Part shown: one piece after another, positions 8,035-16,898 of the stretch
Position numbering within the stretch: position 1 is the stretch's first letter
How the letters are laid out: the number at the start of each line of letters is the position of its first letter
NCBI GenBank assembly: GCA_947471985.1
Contig: CANIZL010000036.1
Coordinates: forward strand, 1 to 57,730
Direction: 5' to 3'
Origin: Verrucomicrobiota bacterium
GTDB lineage: Bacteria; Verrucomicrobiota; Verrucomicrobiia; Limisphaerales; UBA9464
Length of the DNA: 57,730 nt
Position numbers and translations under genes: made by a program
The notes under the pieces: model-generated
Database searches by the model: none
Told to the model about the DNA's origin: nothing
What the model saw: only the letters and a program-made list of their open reading frames with translations

Positions 8035-9354
8035 TTAGAGGGTTGATTTGCTCTCTGCGAGTCCGATTCCATCCCCCACGCTCAACTCGCCGCTCAGCAG
8101 TTTCGGCAGCAGCGTGTCGCGTAGGGCAGCGAGAGTGTGGGATTGGGTCTCGTTTTTTGAAATGCGGGCTAGTAGGGGACGGACTGCGGATCCAAACGAT
8201 TGCTGAAGTCTGAATGAAGGCGTGATGATCTTTAGTTCTCCAAGTCGGTTGCGGCTAAGTTCTGTTTGCCCTGTCGAGCCTTCACCGAGTGCCTCAATCT
8301 CGGTTTCACGGCCAGTAAGATTGATGCCGAGGAACAGCGGATCTGTATCCAGTCCTGCACGAACAATTGTGACGTGAGAATCTACAATCGCCGGCTCGGG
8401 TAGATAAAACAGTTGGGCAACACGGCCAAGCGTTCCCATTCCCGTGGAATTGACTAAAATATCGTGAATCTGGAGGGCGCGGTCATTAATTGGTTTTACG
8501 GTGGAGTCGTGCCGGCGGGATTTGGTAAAATCCACTCGGTGATCACGAATACATTTCTGGTTCAGGACACACACACCACCTTGTTCGAGGTAAGAAGGTC
8601 CGATGCCTCGACTCAAATATCGTGTTAGGCTGCTGAGCGAACGTACGGTCCACCCTTTCGGGATATGTCCGGCCTCGGAGTCTTGGAACGAATCGGGAAA
8701 GAGGCTGGCGGTGGCGGCGTCCATGCCCACGGGCTGGCGGCCGTCGATTTTGGCGCGGACGAGGTCGAGATCCACGAACCAGCTCTGAAACAGCGCCCGC
8801 GCCATTGCTTCTAGCGTCGCGTTCATCCGCCGGTTTAACTCGATCTTGTCGTCCAGCTCTTTAAGCAACTCGACGATGCTCAATCGCGTCTTGGTCATCG
8901 GAGGCACCGGGTAATCGAGAAAGTCGTCCCGACTGAGTGCGACAACTGCACTTCCTGTCGCTCGCCCGTCGCAGTAGTCCCTGTATTGGGGCGTGCGGAG
9001 AATCCAGTAGAGGAAGTTGATCGCCTTCGGATTGTTTTCACGAAACTCCAGTTTTACCGTGTCCTGTGTAAGCCGCCCGGAAGGAACTGAAGGCGGCACT
9101 CGCGCGACCGAGCCAATCATCTTTCCGTCCTTTGTTGCGCCCTTAAGTGAAACAAAAAGATCGCCGGGAAATAGCATGAGCTTTTGAGGACACTCCCCGC
9201 CGTACGTCTTGAAGTCGCCTTCACGGAATCCTCCTCCGGGGCGGATTGAACCGAGACCGAGCAAGGCAGGCCCCGGCTTACCGACAAGATTGCCCTTGTA
9301 GGTGATGCCTCGCTGCAAGGTGACATAGTCACCAACCGTGCCCTTATCCGCCAT
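8035..9354 (-). CDS. hsdS: type I restriction-modification specificity subunit HsdS
   Basis: The 439-residue protein has the usual HsdS layout. A first target-recognition domain (about residues 5-150) is followed by a conserved spacer helix (LLKELDDKIELNRRMNATLE, ending near FQSWFVDLD). A second recognition domain (about 225-380) precedes a second helix with LAALRDTLLPKLLSGE. The two helices act as a ruler that sets the gap between the two DNA half-sites. The start codon lies inside the short upstream frame at 9344-9466 (11-base overlap). The final residues are mirrored in the remnant at 6096-6377, showing that the 3' end of an hsdS has been copied or recombined downstream. Confidence 0.93.
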   Translation of the reverse strand: MADKGTVGDYVTLQRGITYKGNLVGKPGPALLGLGSIRPGGGFREGDFKTYGGECPQKLMLFPGDLFVSLKGATKDGKMIGSVARVPPSVPSGRLTQDTVKLEFRENNPKAINFLYWILRTPQYRDYCDGRATGSAVVALSRDDFLDYPVPPMTKTRLSIVELLKELDDKIELNRRMNATLEAMARALFQSWFVDLDLVRAKIDGRQPVGMDAATASLFPDSFQDSEAGHIPKGWTVRSLSSLTRYLSRGIGPSYLEQGGVCVLNQKCIRDHRVDFTKSRRHDSTVKPINDRALQIHDILVNSTGMGTLGRVAQLFYLPEPAIVDSHVTIVRAGLDTDPLFLGINLTGRETEIEALGEGSTGQTELSRNRLGELKIITPSFRLQQSFGSAVRPLLARISKNETQSHTLAALRDTLLPKLLSGELSVGDGIGLAESKSTL

Positions 9355-9466
9355 AACCCAACTCTCTCAGGTTTGCCTTGCTTTGCTTCTCCAGTTTCGC
9401 GGACTCGGCGAATCCGCCTTCGCCAACGCTACGGCGGGCAGGCTGGGCGGTGGTCAATGCACTCAT
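9344..9466 (-). CDS. 40-codon ORF carrying a second HsdM C-terminus
   Basis: This frame starts with an ATG overlapping the hsdM stop (ATGA) and ends with a TAA inside the hsdS start region. Its second half, [18 protein letters not shown], is a clear relative of the true HsdM C-terminus [18 protein letters not shown]. Its first half ([18 protein letters not shown]) comes from a GC-rich stretch reading GCCTGCCCGCCGTAGCGTTG, which looks like a dispersed intergenic repeat. The simplest reading is that the hsdM 3' end was duplicated or exchanged, leaving the older end fused to a repeat. It may still matter for translational coupling of hsdM to hsdS. Function as a protein is doubtful. Confidence 0.7.
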   Translation of the reverse strand: MSALTTAQPARRSVGEGGFAESAKLEKQSKANLRELGYGG

Positions 9467-11121
9467 TTGTATCCGAGTCCTTTCAGGTTGGCGCGAATCG
9501 CGGATTCGAGTTTGGCCGACTCCGCAAACTGACCTTGCAGTTCGGCGACGAGGCGCGGCATCTTTTCTTCAAACGGGTCGCCGTCGTCTTCGACTTCCTC
9601 TGCGCCGACGTAACGTCCCGGCGTGAGGACGTGGCCGTGCGCGGCGATTTCGGCGTTGGTGGCCGATTTGCAGAAGCCGGCCACATCGGCGTAGGCGGCT
9701 GTGGGGTTCTTGGTTCGTGGTTCTTTGTTCTTGGTTGGAGGGTCAGAGAGCCAGGCGTGGTAGGTGGAGGTGATTTTCTCGATGTCCGCGTCGGTCAGCT
9801 CGCGGTGAACGCGGTCGACCAGGGTGCCGAGTTTGCGGGCGTCGATGAAGAGGGTTTGCCGGCGGCGGTCGCGGAAGCCGCGTTTGGCGTCCGCGTTCTT
9901 GTTCTTCGCGAGGAACCACAGGCAGACGGGTATCTGAGTGCTGTAAAAGAGCTGGCCGGGGAGGGCGACCATGCAGTCCACGAGGTCGGTCGCGATAATG
10001 GCGCGGCGGATTTCGCCTTCGCCGGATTGATTGGAGGACATGGCGCCGTTGGCCGACACGAATCCCGCCACGCCATTGGGCGCCAAGTGGTGGATGATGT
10101 GCTGGATCCAGCCGAAATTGGCGTTCCCCGTTGGCGGGAGACCGTAGCGCCAGCGGACGTCGTCGTCCTTGCGGAACCAGTCACTGACATTGAAGGGGAA
10201 GTTGGCCAGGATGTAATCGGCCTTCAGATCCGGGTGGAGATCCTCGCGGAAGGTGTCGGCCGCGTGGGTACCGAGATCGCCTTCGATGCCCCGGATGGCG
10301 AGGTTCATGAGGGCGAGCTTCCAGGTGGTGGGATTCGATTCCTGCCCGAAAATGGCGATATCGCCGACCTTGCCCCCGTGGGCCTCGATGAACTTCTCGC
10401 TCTGCACGAAAAGCCCGCCCGACCCGTTGCAGCAATCGTAAATGCGCCCCTTGTAGGGCGCGATCATGAACACGAGCAGCTTGTCGATGCACTGCGGGGT
10501 GTAGAACTCGCCCCCGCGCTTACCCTCCGCGCTGGCGAAGCGTCCGAGAAAGTATTCGTAAACCCGGCCGAGGATGTCCTTGGAGCGGTGGCTGGCCGCC
10601 CCGGTGCCTTCACCCGGTTTTTCCCCGCCGCCGCGTCGGGCGGGATCCTCCGACCGGCCGACCAGTTCGATGGTGCCGATGACGTCGATGAGTTCCCCCA
10701 GCCGATGCTTGTCGAGGGCCGGGCGGGCGTAGTCCTTGGGGAGGACGCCTTTGAGGCGCGGGTTGTCGCGCTCGATGGCGACCATGGCGTCGTCGACGAG
10801 TTTGCCGATGGTGGGCTGCTTGGCCTGGCCCTGCAGATAGGACCAACGGGCCGCCTTGGGCACCCAGAAGACGTTTTCGGCCTTGTATTCGTCCTGATCC
10901 TCTGCATTGGCGCCGGCGTAGTCGCCCTTGCCGGCCAGCAGCTTGGCGCGGTGTTCCTCGAAGGTGTCGGAGATGTACTTGAGGAAGATGAGCCCCAGGA
11001 CGACGTGCTTGTACTCCGCCGCGTCCATGTTGTTGCGGAGCTTGTCGGCGGTCAGCCAGAGCTTGGCCTCGAAGCCCAGGTTGGCAGAGGAATCAGCTTT
11101 TGTTGGTGCGATCTTGGCCAT
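9463..11121 (-). CDS. hsdM: type I restriction-modification methyltransferase subunit HsdM, with altered catalytic motifs
   Basis: The 552-residue protein matches HsdM over its length. It has the N-terminal helical domain ([20 protein letters not shown]), the GGEFYTPQ motif before the catalytic core and [20 protein letters not shown] after it. It should transfer methyl groups from S-adenosylmethionine to adenine N6. Two key motifs differ from the usual form. Motif I reads DCCNGSGG at 229-236 instead of DPCCGSGG, and motif IV reads NFPF at 307-310 instead of NPPF. About residues 459-475 contain a [12 protein letters not shown] insert that looks repeat-derived. NFPF is reminiscent of the NLPY motif of KsgA enzymes, so activity is not excluded. 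It is the first gene of the nine-frame operon. Confidence 0.92.
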   Translation of the reverse strand: MAKIAPTKADSSANLGFEAKLWLTADKLRNNMDAAEYKHVVLGLIFLKYISDTFEEHRAKLLAGKGDYAGANAEDQDEYKAENVFWVPKAARWSYLQGQAKQPTIGKLVDDAMVAIERDNPRLKGVLPKDYARPALDKHRLGELIDVIGTIELVGRSEDPARRGGGEKPGEGTGAASHRSKDILGRVYEYFLGRFASAEGKRGGEFYTPQCIDKLLVFMIAPYKGRIYDCCNGSGGLFVQSEKFIEAHGGKVGDIAIFGQESNPTTWKLALMNLAIRGIEGDLGTHAADTFREDLHPDLKADYILANFPFNVSDWFRKDDDVRWRYGLPPTGNANFGWIQHIIHHLAPNGVAGFVSANGAMSSNQSGEGEIRRAIIATDLVDCMVALPGQLFYSTQIPVCLWFLAKNKNADAKRGFRDRRRQTLFIDARKLGTLVDRVHRELTDADIEKITSTYHAWLSDPPTKNKEPRTKNPTAAYADVAGFCKSATNAEIAAHGHVLTPGRYVGAEEVEDDGDPFEEKMPRLVAELQGQFAESAKLESAIRANLKGLGYK

Positions 11122-11545
11122 TTTGATCTTTCCGGAAACGGTGTCGGGCGCGCCCCGAATTGGCGGGAATCTGCATCCCCGGAGGACCGTGGTAGTCCCT
11201 GCGGGATACCAACTTGGAGCAAAGCACGGTGCGACCCGCCCGGGCCATCGTCAACAAACGGGGAGGGGAATTGCGAAGGGGGGGAGGAGGTGGCCGGATC
11301 GGCTGGGAATGCCGCCTACCGCGACACCGCAAGATTGGCTGAGCCACCGCCTAGTTCAAGAAGCAGACGAGTGCGGCCGGTTTGCCATTGTCGCTTCCTA
11401 TCGAGCTGCTGTCGCTGGAGGCGGCGATCCGTCGCAGGAGATTTGAATGGCTTCATTTTTGCCCCAAAACCTAGCGGCTCCACCCGGCTGAATTCCCGCA
11501 TGCTTGCCGAAATGACAGGTTCTTTCAAAGGCCGGCTTGGTGTGT
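11122..11545. other. intergenic region upstream of hsdM
   Basis: No supported gene lies in these 424 bases. An imperfect hairpin (GGTAGTCCC, three bases, GGGATACC) sits at 11191-11210. The operon promoter should be here, reading leftward, but I could not pick out a convincing -35/-10 pair. Short frames in this stretch have no coding features. Confidence 0.5.
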
Positions 11546-14500
11546 TCAAGGCTTGAACAACCGATAGAACTGCCGAGCATCGTCTGGCGATACCGTCAGC
11601 TTGTACTGACCGCCTTCTAGAAGTGGAATGCTAAGCACCGGCTGCCAGTTCGCTGTCGGCAGTGTGGAAGAAAACTGTAGGGAGTAATCGGTCGCGCTGA
11701 CAGGCCATAAGATGACGGCGTTCGCCGAGCCTTGGACGCGTTTAAGCACCAGCCTTGGCACTTGTTTTATCACCCCGAACAAAGTGACGGTGTGACCACC
11801 GCCTGCAGCGATTGCTGTGATTCCGTTCTGTGCGGCAATAGGCACGCTCGATTGGCCTTCGTAATCGTCCCCCCAAGCCAACACCGAACCGTCGGCCTTT
11901 AAGGCCACCGTATGCTCGCCCCCCGCAGCAATGGCTGTGATCCCGCTATGCGCTGCGAAAGGCACCGTCGTTTGGCCTGAACTGTTATCGCCCCATGCCA
12001 CCACCGAGCCGTCTGACTTCAACGCAACGACGTGGTCTGCTCCCGCAGCGATGGCCGTGACACCGCTTTGGGCAGTGAACGGCACATCGGTCTGGCCGTA
12101 GTGGTTGTCCCCCCAGGCGATCACCGAACCACCCGATTTCAAGGCGACCGTATGATCGCTGTAGCAGCCCGTAGCGATAGCTATCACCCCGCTCTGGGCC
12201 GCGAGGGGCACCGTGGTCTGGCCGGAAGCATTGGAGCCCCAAGCCAACACTGAGCCGTCGGTTTTCAAAGCCACCGTATGTAACCGTCCGGCGGCAACTG
12301 CCATGATACCGCGCTGGGCCACGAGAGGCACCGTCGTTTGGCCTGAACTGTTATCGCCCCATGCCACCACCGAGCCGTCTGACTTCAACGCAACGACGTG
12401 GTATGCTCCCGCAGCGATCGCTGTGACCCCATTCTGAGCGGTGACCGGCACAACGGTCTGCCCCGAGGCGTTGTCCCCCCAGGCGATCACCGAACCACCC
12501 GATTTCAAGGCGACCGTGTTATGTGCACCTGCCGCAATCGCTGTGACCCCACTTCCTGCCGCGACCGGAACATAAGTTTGCCCGTAGCGATCACCTCCCC
12601 ACGCCATCACTTGGCCGACGAGGGGCGGAGTCACGGTCAACGCTGCCTGCTTGCTGATCGCCTTGCCCGCAGTGTTAATCACAACCACGTCATAATTGCC
12701 GACATGTTGGGGATCCGCCAACGGCAGGGTATAGGTGGCCTTGTCGGCTCCTGCGATGGCGCCCCCATCTTTGCGCCATTGATAGTTCAATGGATAGCCG
12801 GTCGCCTCCACGACGAAGCGGGCGGGCTGTCCTGTGCGCACGGTTTGGCTCACGGGCTGCCAGATGATATTCGGCGCGGTCGTCTTGCCCAACGCCAAGG
12901 TGTGAGAGCCCCCTGCGGCGACAGCCGTCACTCCGCTCAGTGCCAAGGCGGGGACCTCGGTCTGACCATACTCATCATTTCCCCACGCCACTACTGAGCC
13001 ATCGCTCTTCAAGGCGACGGTGTGAAATGCTCCGGCCGCGATTGCCACTACTCCGGTCTGGGCTGCGTCAGGCACAGAGTCTTGTCCATAGAAGTTGTTG
13101 CCCCACGCCACAACCGAGCCGTCGGCTTTCAACGCGACCGAATGGACTTCGCCAGCGGCGATTGCCACCACTCCGGTCTGGGCCGCCAAGGGGACAACGG
13201 TCTGTCCTTGAAAGTCTTGGCCCCACGCCACGACCGAGCCGTCGGCCTTCAACGCCACGGTATGATACTTGCCGGCGGCGACTGCGACCACTCCGACCTG
13301 GGCCGCGAGGGGTACGGTTGTCTGTCCGAAGAAGTTGTTGCCCCACGCCACGACCGAGCCATCAGTCTTCAACGCGACGGTGTGATAGTATCCTGCGGCA
13401 ACCGACGCGACTCCGTGTTGTGCGGCGGCTGGCACGATGGATTGTCCATAATTCATTTCAGACTCTGGGTTCGCCAGGCTTGGGTAGAGCCTGACGTCAA
13501 ATGTTCCCGCGCCCCACGTCACCACCGAACCATCTGCCTTCAACGCCACGGAAGACGCCTCGCCAGCGGCAATCGCACTCACTCCGCTCTGTGCCGCAAG
13601 CGGCACGTCAGTTTGGCCATAACCATTGCTCCCCCACGCCACCACGGAACCATCGGTTCTCAAGGCGAGTGAGTGGCCATGATGCCGAGTTACTCCGGCT
13701 GCGCGAACGACACCTCCGGCTGCGATGGCTATTACTCCGTTCTGCGCGGCGACGGGCAGGTCCGTCTGGCCGTAGAAATCGGCTCCCCATGCCACCAAGG
13801 AAAATGCAGGGATGGCCGCCTTCACCGTCAGTATCGCCGGTGCCGCGTTGGTCACGCTCCCGAGGGGGTTACTCACAATGACAGAGTAGGCGCCGGCCTG
13901 GTCGGCGGCCGCAGCATCCAGTTCATAGGTGGCATTTGTCGCTCCGGGGATGTCGTCCCCGTTCTTGCGCCACTTGTAAGTGAGAAAGTGGCCTGTGGCC
14001 GTCACCGAGAAACGGACGCTCCGGCCCTCATTGACCGTTTGGCTCAGCGGTTGCGTGATTATGTCAGGCGCAGTTGGGACAACAAGAGCCAAAGTCTGGC
14101 TATAACCAGCGGCAACCGCAGCCACCCCGCTTCGCGCTTCAAATGGTCTATCGTCGTAACTCGAGGGGTCTGCCCCATTGAATGATACTGCATCCCACGT
14201 CACCACCGTGCCGTCCATCTTCAATGCCACTGGGCTATGCAACCCCGCAGCGATTGCACTTACTCCACTCTGCGCTGCGACCGGCACCACTGGAACACTG
14301 CCCCAGCCAACCACCGAGCCATCAGCCTTTAGCGCCACGGTGTAATTCCCACCTGCTGCAATTGCGGTTACTCCGCTCTGCGCCGCGATGGGCACGTCTG
14401 CTTGTCCGAATTTGTTGTATCCCCATCCGATAACGGAGCCATCTGCTTTTAGGACCACAGTGTGTTGCTCTCCCGCTGCAACCGCCATCACTCCGCTTAG

Positions 14501-16159
14501 GGCTGCGATGGGCGTGGGATAGCCAGCATTGCCGGTTCCCCATGCCACCACCGAACCGTCTGTCTTTAGGGCCAGCGTTTTATCACCGCCTGCGGCAATT
14601 GCAGCAACCCCGCTCTTCGCCGCAAGCGGCACTGTCGATTGCCCGCGATCATTGAGCCCCCAAGCCACCACTGAACCATCACTCTTAAGAGCCACGCTAT
14701 GGTTATATCCTCCCGCGATTGCAGTCACCCCACTCCGAGCCGCAACGGGAACAGTAGTTTGTCCGTAATTAGTCGCTCCCCAAGCCACGACTGAACCATC
14801 GGTCTTCAAAGCCAAGCTGTGAAATGCTCCGGCCGCGATTGCCATGACTTCGCCCTGAGCGACCGCCGGCACTTCCGACTCTCCGTAGACGCCGGCGCCC
14901 CATGCCACTACAAAGCCGGAGAGCGCCGGGTTCACTGTGAGCACTGCTGGCGGAGTGCTGGTAACGCTCCCGAGGATGTTGCCCACCACCACGGTGTAGT
15001 TTCCTGCTTGGCCAGGCTGCACCGGGCCAAGATTCAGGAGTGTGTTGGTTGCCTTCGGAATTTCGACCCCATCCCTAAGCCATTGGTAGCTCAGAACGTA
15101 ACCGCTGGCCGCCACCGTGAGGCTTGCATTCTGCCCGACATGCAAGGACTGACTTACGGGCTGCTGGGTAATGTTGGGGGCGGTCGGCGTGACCAGCGCC
15201 AACGTATGGGTTCCTCCCGCCGCAACTGCCGCAACCTTGCCCAGCCCTTTGGGCTCCGTCGATTGCCCAGTGCTGTTTGCCCCCCACCCCACCACCGAAC
15301 CGTCGCTCTTCAAGGCTACCGCGTGGGTGGTCGCCGCCGAGATCGCAATCACTCCGCTCTGGGCGGCGGCAGGGACATTCGTGATGCCGTATATGTCGCC
15401 CCCCCACACCAAGACAGAGCCGTCGCTTTTTAGGGCCATGGTGTAAGCGTAGGCAGCAGCAATCGCCGTCACTTGGCTTTTAGCCGCGTCGGGCACAGTC
15501 GTTTGGCCGTGTTGGTTGTTCCCCCACGCCACCACGGAGCCGTCGCTTTTCAAGGCCACTGTGTGGGAGTATCCTGCGGCGATTGCGATCACCCCGCCCT
15601 TAGCCGCAAAGGGCACTGTGATTTGGCCATCAAAGTTGGCCCCCCAGCCCACCACCGAACCGCTGGATTTTAGTGCTACCGTGAAAAAGCCGCCTGCTGC
15701 AATCGCGGTGACGCCGCTTTGGGCGACGGCAGGCACATTTGTCTGGCCATTGCTATTGCGTCCCCAGGCCACCACGGAGCCGTTGGTCTTTAAGGCTACG
15801 GTGTGGCTCACGCCCGCTGCGATTGCCGTCACTCCGCTCTGCGCGGCTGCGGGGACGATGGATTGCCCGAAATCTGGCTCGATTCCCAGATTCGTGAGGC
15901 CCCCTCCCCACGCAATCACCGAACCATCGGTCTTTAGGGCCAAGCTATGGGTTTCGCCCGCAGCAACTGCCACCACTCCGCTCTGGGCGGTGACTGGCAC
16001 ATCGGTTTCGCCGTAATAGTCGCCTCCCCAACCGACAACCGACCCTGCGGCCGCGCCCAGAACGGTGTTGGCCCCAGCAAGACAAATCCATAATGCGGGC
16101 CAGACGACGCCCATAAGCGGTGAATGATGGGAGCGAAAGTAATTGAGTAGAATCCGCAT
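11546..16159 (-). CDS. giant secreted RCC1-repeat protein with Ig-like linkers
   Basis: The 1537-residue protein starts at MRILLNYF, followed by a hydrophobic signal-peptide segment ending near VLGAAAGS. The body is built from RCC1-type units with the consensus AIAAGxxHTVALKxDGSVVAWGxNxxGQTxVP. I count 28 AIAAG-type units in four sets of seven. The sets are separated by three Ig-like domains (each opening near QPVSQ or QPLSQ, with W in YxWxxxG, and ending in VTNxxPAxLTV). Seven units make one closed RCC1 propeller, so four propellers joined by Ig spacers are expected. The end (NAVILWPVSATDYSLQFS to RQFYRLFKP) is a small beta-rich domain seen on other secreted proteins in this window. A role in adhesion or surface binding is inference. 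An in-frame ATG ten codons upstream is an alternative start. Confidence 0.88.
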   Translation of the reverse strand: MRILLNYFRSHHSPLMGVVWPALWICLAGANTVLGAAAGSVVGWGGDYYGETDVPVTAQSGVVAVAAGETHSLALKTDGSVIAWGGGLTNLGIEPDFGQSIVPAAAQSGVTAIAAGVSHTVALKTNGSVVAWGRNSNGQTNVPAVAQSGVTAIAAGGFFTVALKSSGSVVGWGANFDGQITVPFAAKGGVIAIAAGYSHTVALKSDGSVVAWGNNQHGQTTVPDAAKSQVTAIAAAYAYTMALKSDGSVLVWGGDIYGITNVPAAAQSGVIAISAATTHAVALKSDGSVVGWGANSTGQSTEPKGLGKVAAVAAGGTHTLALVTPTAPNITQQPVSQSLHVGQNASLTVAASGYVLSYQWLRDGVEIPKATNTLLNLGPVQPGQAGNYTVVVGNILGSVTSTPPAVLTVNPALSGFVVAWGAGVYGESEVPAVAQGEVMAIAAGAFHSLALKTDGSVVAWGATNYGQTTVPVAARSGVTAIAGGYNHSVALKSDGSVVAWGLNDRGQSTVPLAAKSGVAAIAAGGDKTLALKTDGSVVAWGTGNAGYPTPIAALSGVMAVAAGEQHTVVLKADGSVIGWGYNKFGQADVPIAAQSGVTAIAAGGNYTVALKADGSVVGWGSVPVVPVAAQSGVSAIAAGLHSPVALKMDGTVVTWDAVSFNGADPSSYDDRPFEARSGVAAVAAGYSQTLALVVPTAPDIITQPLSQTVNEGRSVRFSVTATGHFLTYKWRKNGDDIPGATNATYELDAAAADQAGAYSVIVSNPLGSVTNAAPAILTVKAAIPAFSLVAWGADFYGQTDLPVAAQNGVIAIAAGGVVRAAGVTRHHGHSLALRTDGSVVAWGSNGYGQTDVPLAAQSGVSAIAAGEASSVALKADGSVVTWGAGTFDVRLYPSLANPESEMNYGQSIVPAAAQHGVASVAAGYYHTVALKTDGSVVAWGNNFFGQTTVPLAAQVGVVAVAAGKYHTVALKADGSVVAWGQDFQGQTVVPLAAQTGVVAIAAGEVHSVALKADGSVVAWGNNFYGQDSVPDAAQTGVVAIAAGAFHTVALKSDGSVVAWGNDEYGQTEVPALALSGVTAVAAGGSHTLALGKTTAPNIIWQPVSQTVRTGQPARFVVEATGYPLNYQWRKDGGAIAGADKATYTLPLADPQHVGNYDVVVINTAGKAISKQAALTVTPPLVGQVMAWGGDRYGQTYVPVAAGSGVTAIAAGAHNTVALKSGGSVIAWGDNASGQTVVPVTAQNGVTAIAAGAYHVVALKSDGSVVAWGDNSSGQTTVPLVAQRGIMAVAAGRLHTVALKTDGSVLAWGSNASGQTTVPLAAQSGVIAIATGCYSDHTVALKSGGSVIAWGDNHYGQTDVPFTAQSGVTAIAAGADHVVALKSDGSVVAWGDNSSGQTTVPFAAHSGITAIAAGGEHTVALKADGSVLAWGDDYEGQSSVPIAAQNGITAIAAGGGHTVTLFGVIKQVPRLVLKRVQGSANAVILWPVSATDYSLQFSSTLPTANWQPVLSIPLLEGGQYKLTVSPDDARQFYRLFKP

Positions 16160-16690
16160 GAGCGCTTTTGGTGGGAATTTGCTTTTCAATGCTCCGCGGA
16201 ATGGGAGATTTGCCTTCGCGGATTGGAATATTCTTGGTCAGGTTGCGGCGCTTGATCCGGTACAGCAAGGGCTTTCGAGGCTCTCTCCGTTCTCGACCCA
16301 ATGTGAGTGGTGGAGTGACAATAAAAGCGCGTAAGATGAGGGGCGATCCGAATTCAGCTGGGGGCGTGCGGCGGTAGGTGTAGCGCGAGGGCTTCGATGG
16401 GGTCCTGAAATATCCCCGGCTCCGCCTTCTCGGGTGCGTGGAGCGGGGCAATCAAAGGAGGCGATGCTGGCGGTCGTAGGCAGCTATCGATCTGCGTCGT
16501 ACGACGCAATTCCGCCCGCAAAGCTGGCCCCTCCACCGACCCTTTATCCCCATTTGAACCTGAGCCCTTCAGGCCTCGAAAACAGGCCAAATATTTGGCG
16601 ATTATTTGGTAATGCGCCCGAGTGCACCCCACTGCGCCAGAGTGCGCCCAGAAATCGGCGGTTTTCGCGATGGCGGCCCAAAACGCAAAT
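16160..16690. other. intergenic region between RCC1 gene and tRNA
   Basis: About 530 bases without a supported gene. It should hold the leftward promoter of the RCC1-repeat gene. The notable element is the perfect 16-base palindrome at 16493-16508. A pair of near-repeats (GAGTGCACCCCA and GAGTGCGCCCAG) lies at about 16619-16653. I see nothing else. Confidence 0.5.
16493..16508. promoter_or_regulatory. perfect 16-bp palindrome, possible operator
   Basis: The sequence TGCGTCGTACGACGCA is a perfect inverted repeat with no spacer. It lies in a gene-free stretch, about 330 bases upstream of the RCC1 gene start. Such dyads often bind dimeric regulators, but nothing in the sequence shows which. Chance occurrence is possible. 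Confidence 0.3.
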
Positions 16691-16713
16691 AAGCCGCTGG
16701 AATCCAGCGGCTT
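16691..16713 (-). terminator. hairpin terminator downstream of tRNA-Met
   Basis: An 11-bp perfect stem (AAGCCGCTGGA / TCCAGCGGCTT) with a one-base centre lies 24 bases past the tRNA 3' end on the minus strand. It is followed by ATTTGCGTTT, a weak U-tract. Position and symmetry fit a Rho-independent terminator. Confidence 0.6.
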
Positions 16714-16737
16714 AAAGCGTTGCAATACAACAGAAAG

Positions 16738-16814
<77 letters not shown>

Positions 16815-16898
16815 ACCACGTAGATAGGGAGGTCACTCATCTTCAGCAAATGGTTTTTCCTCCTTTCTCGTCCGCCGTCCGCTTCGCACTGTGCCCAT

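Noticed and set aside
9373-11556. A 727-codon plus-strand frame opposite hsdM
   Set aside because: Same reason: antisense to a well-matched HsdM, with no recognisable motif.
11546-16159. Regular repeats that might look like a CRISPR array
   Set aside because: The repeats encode RCC1 blades in one continuous reading frame; unit length and variation follow protein structure, with no spacer-repeat pattern.
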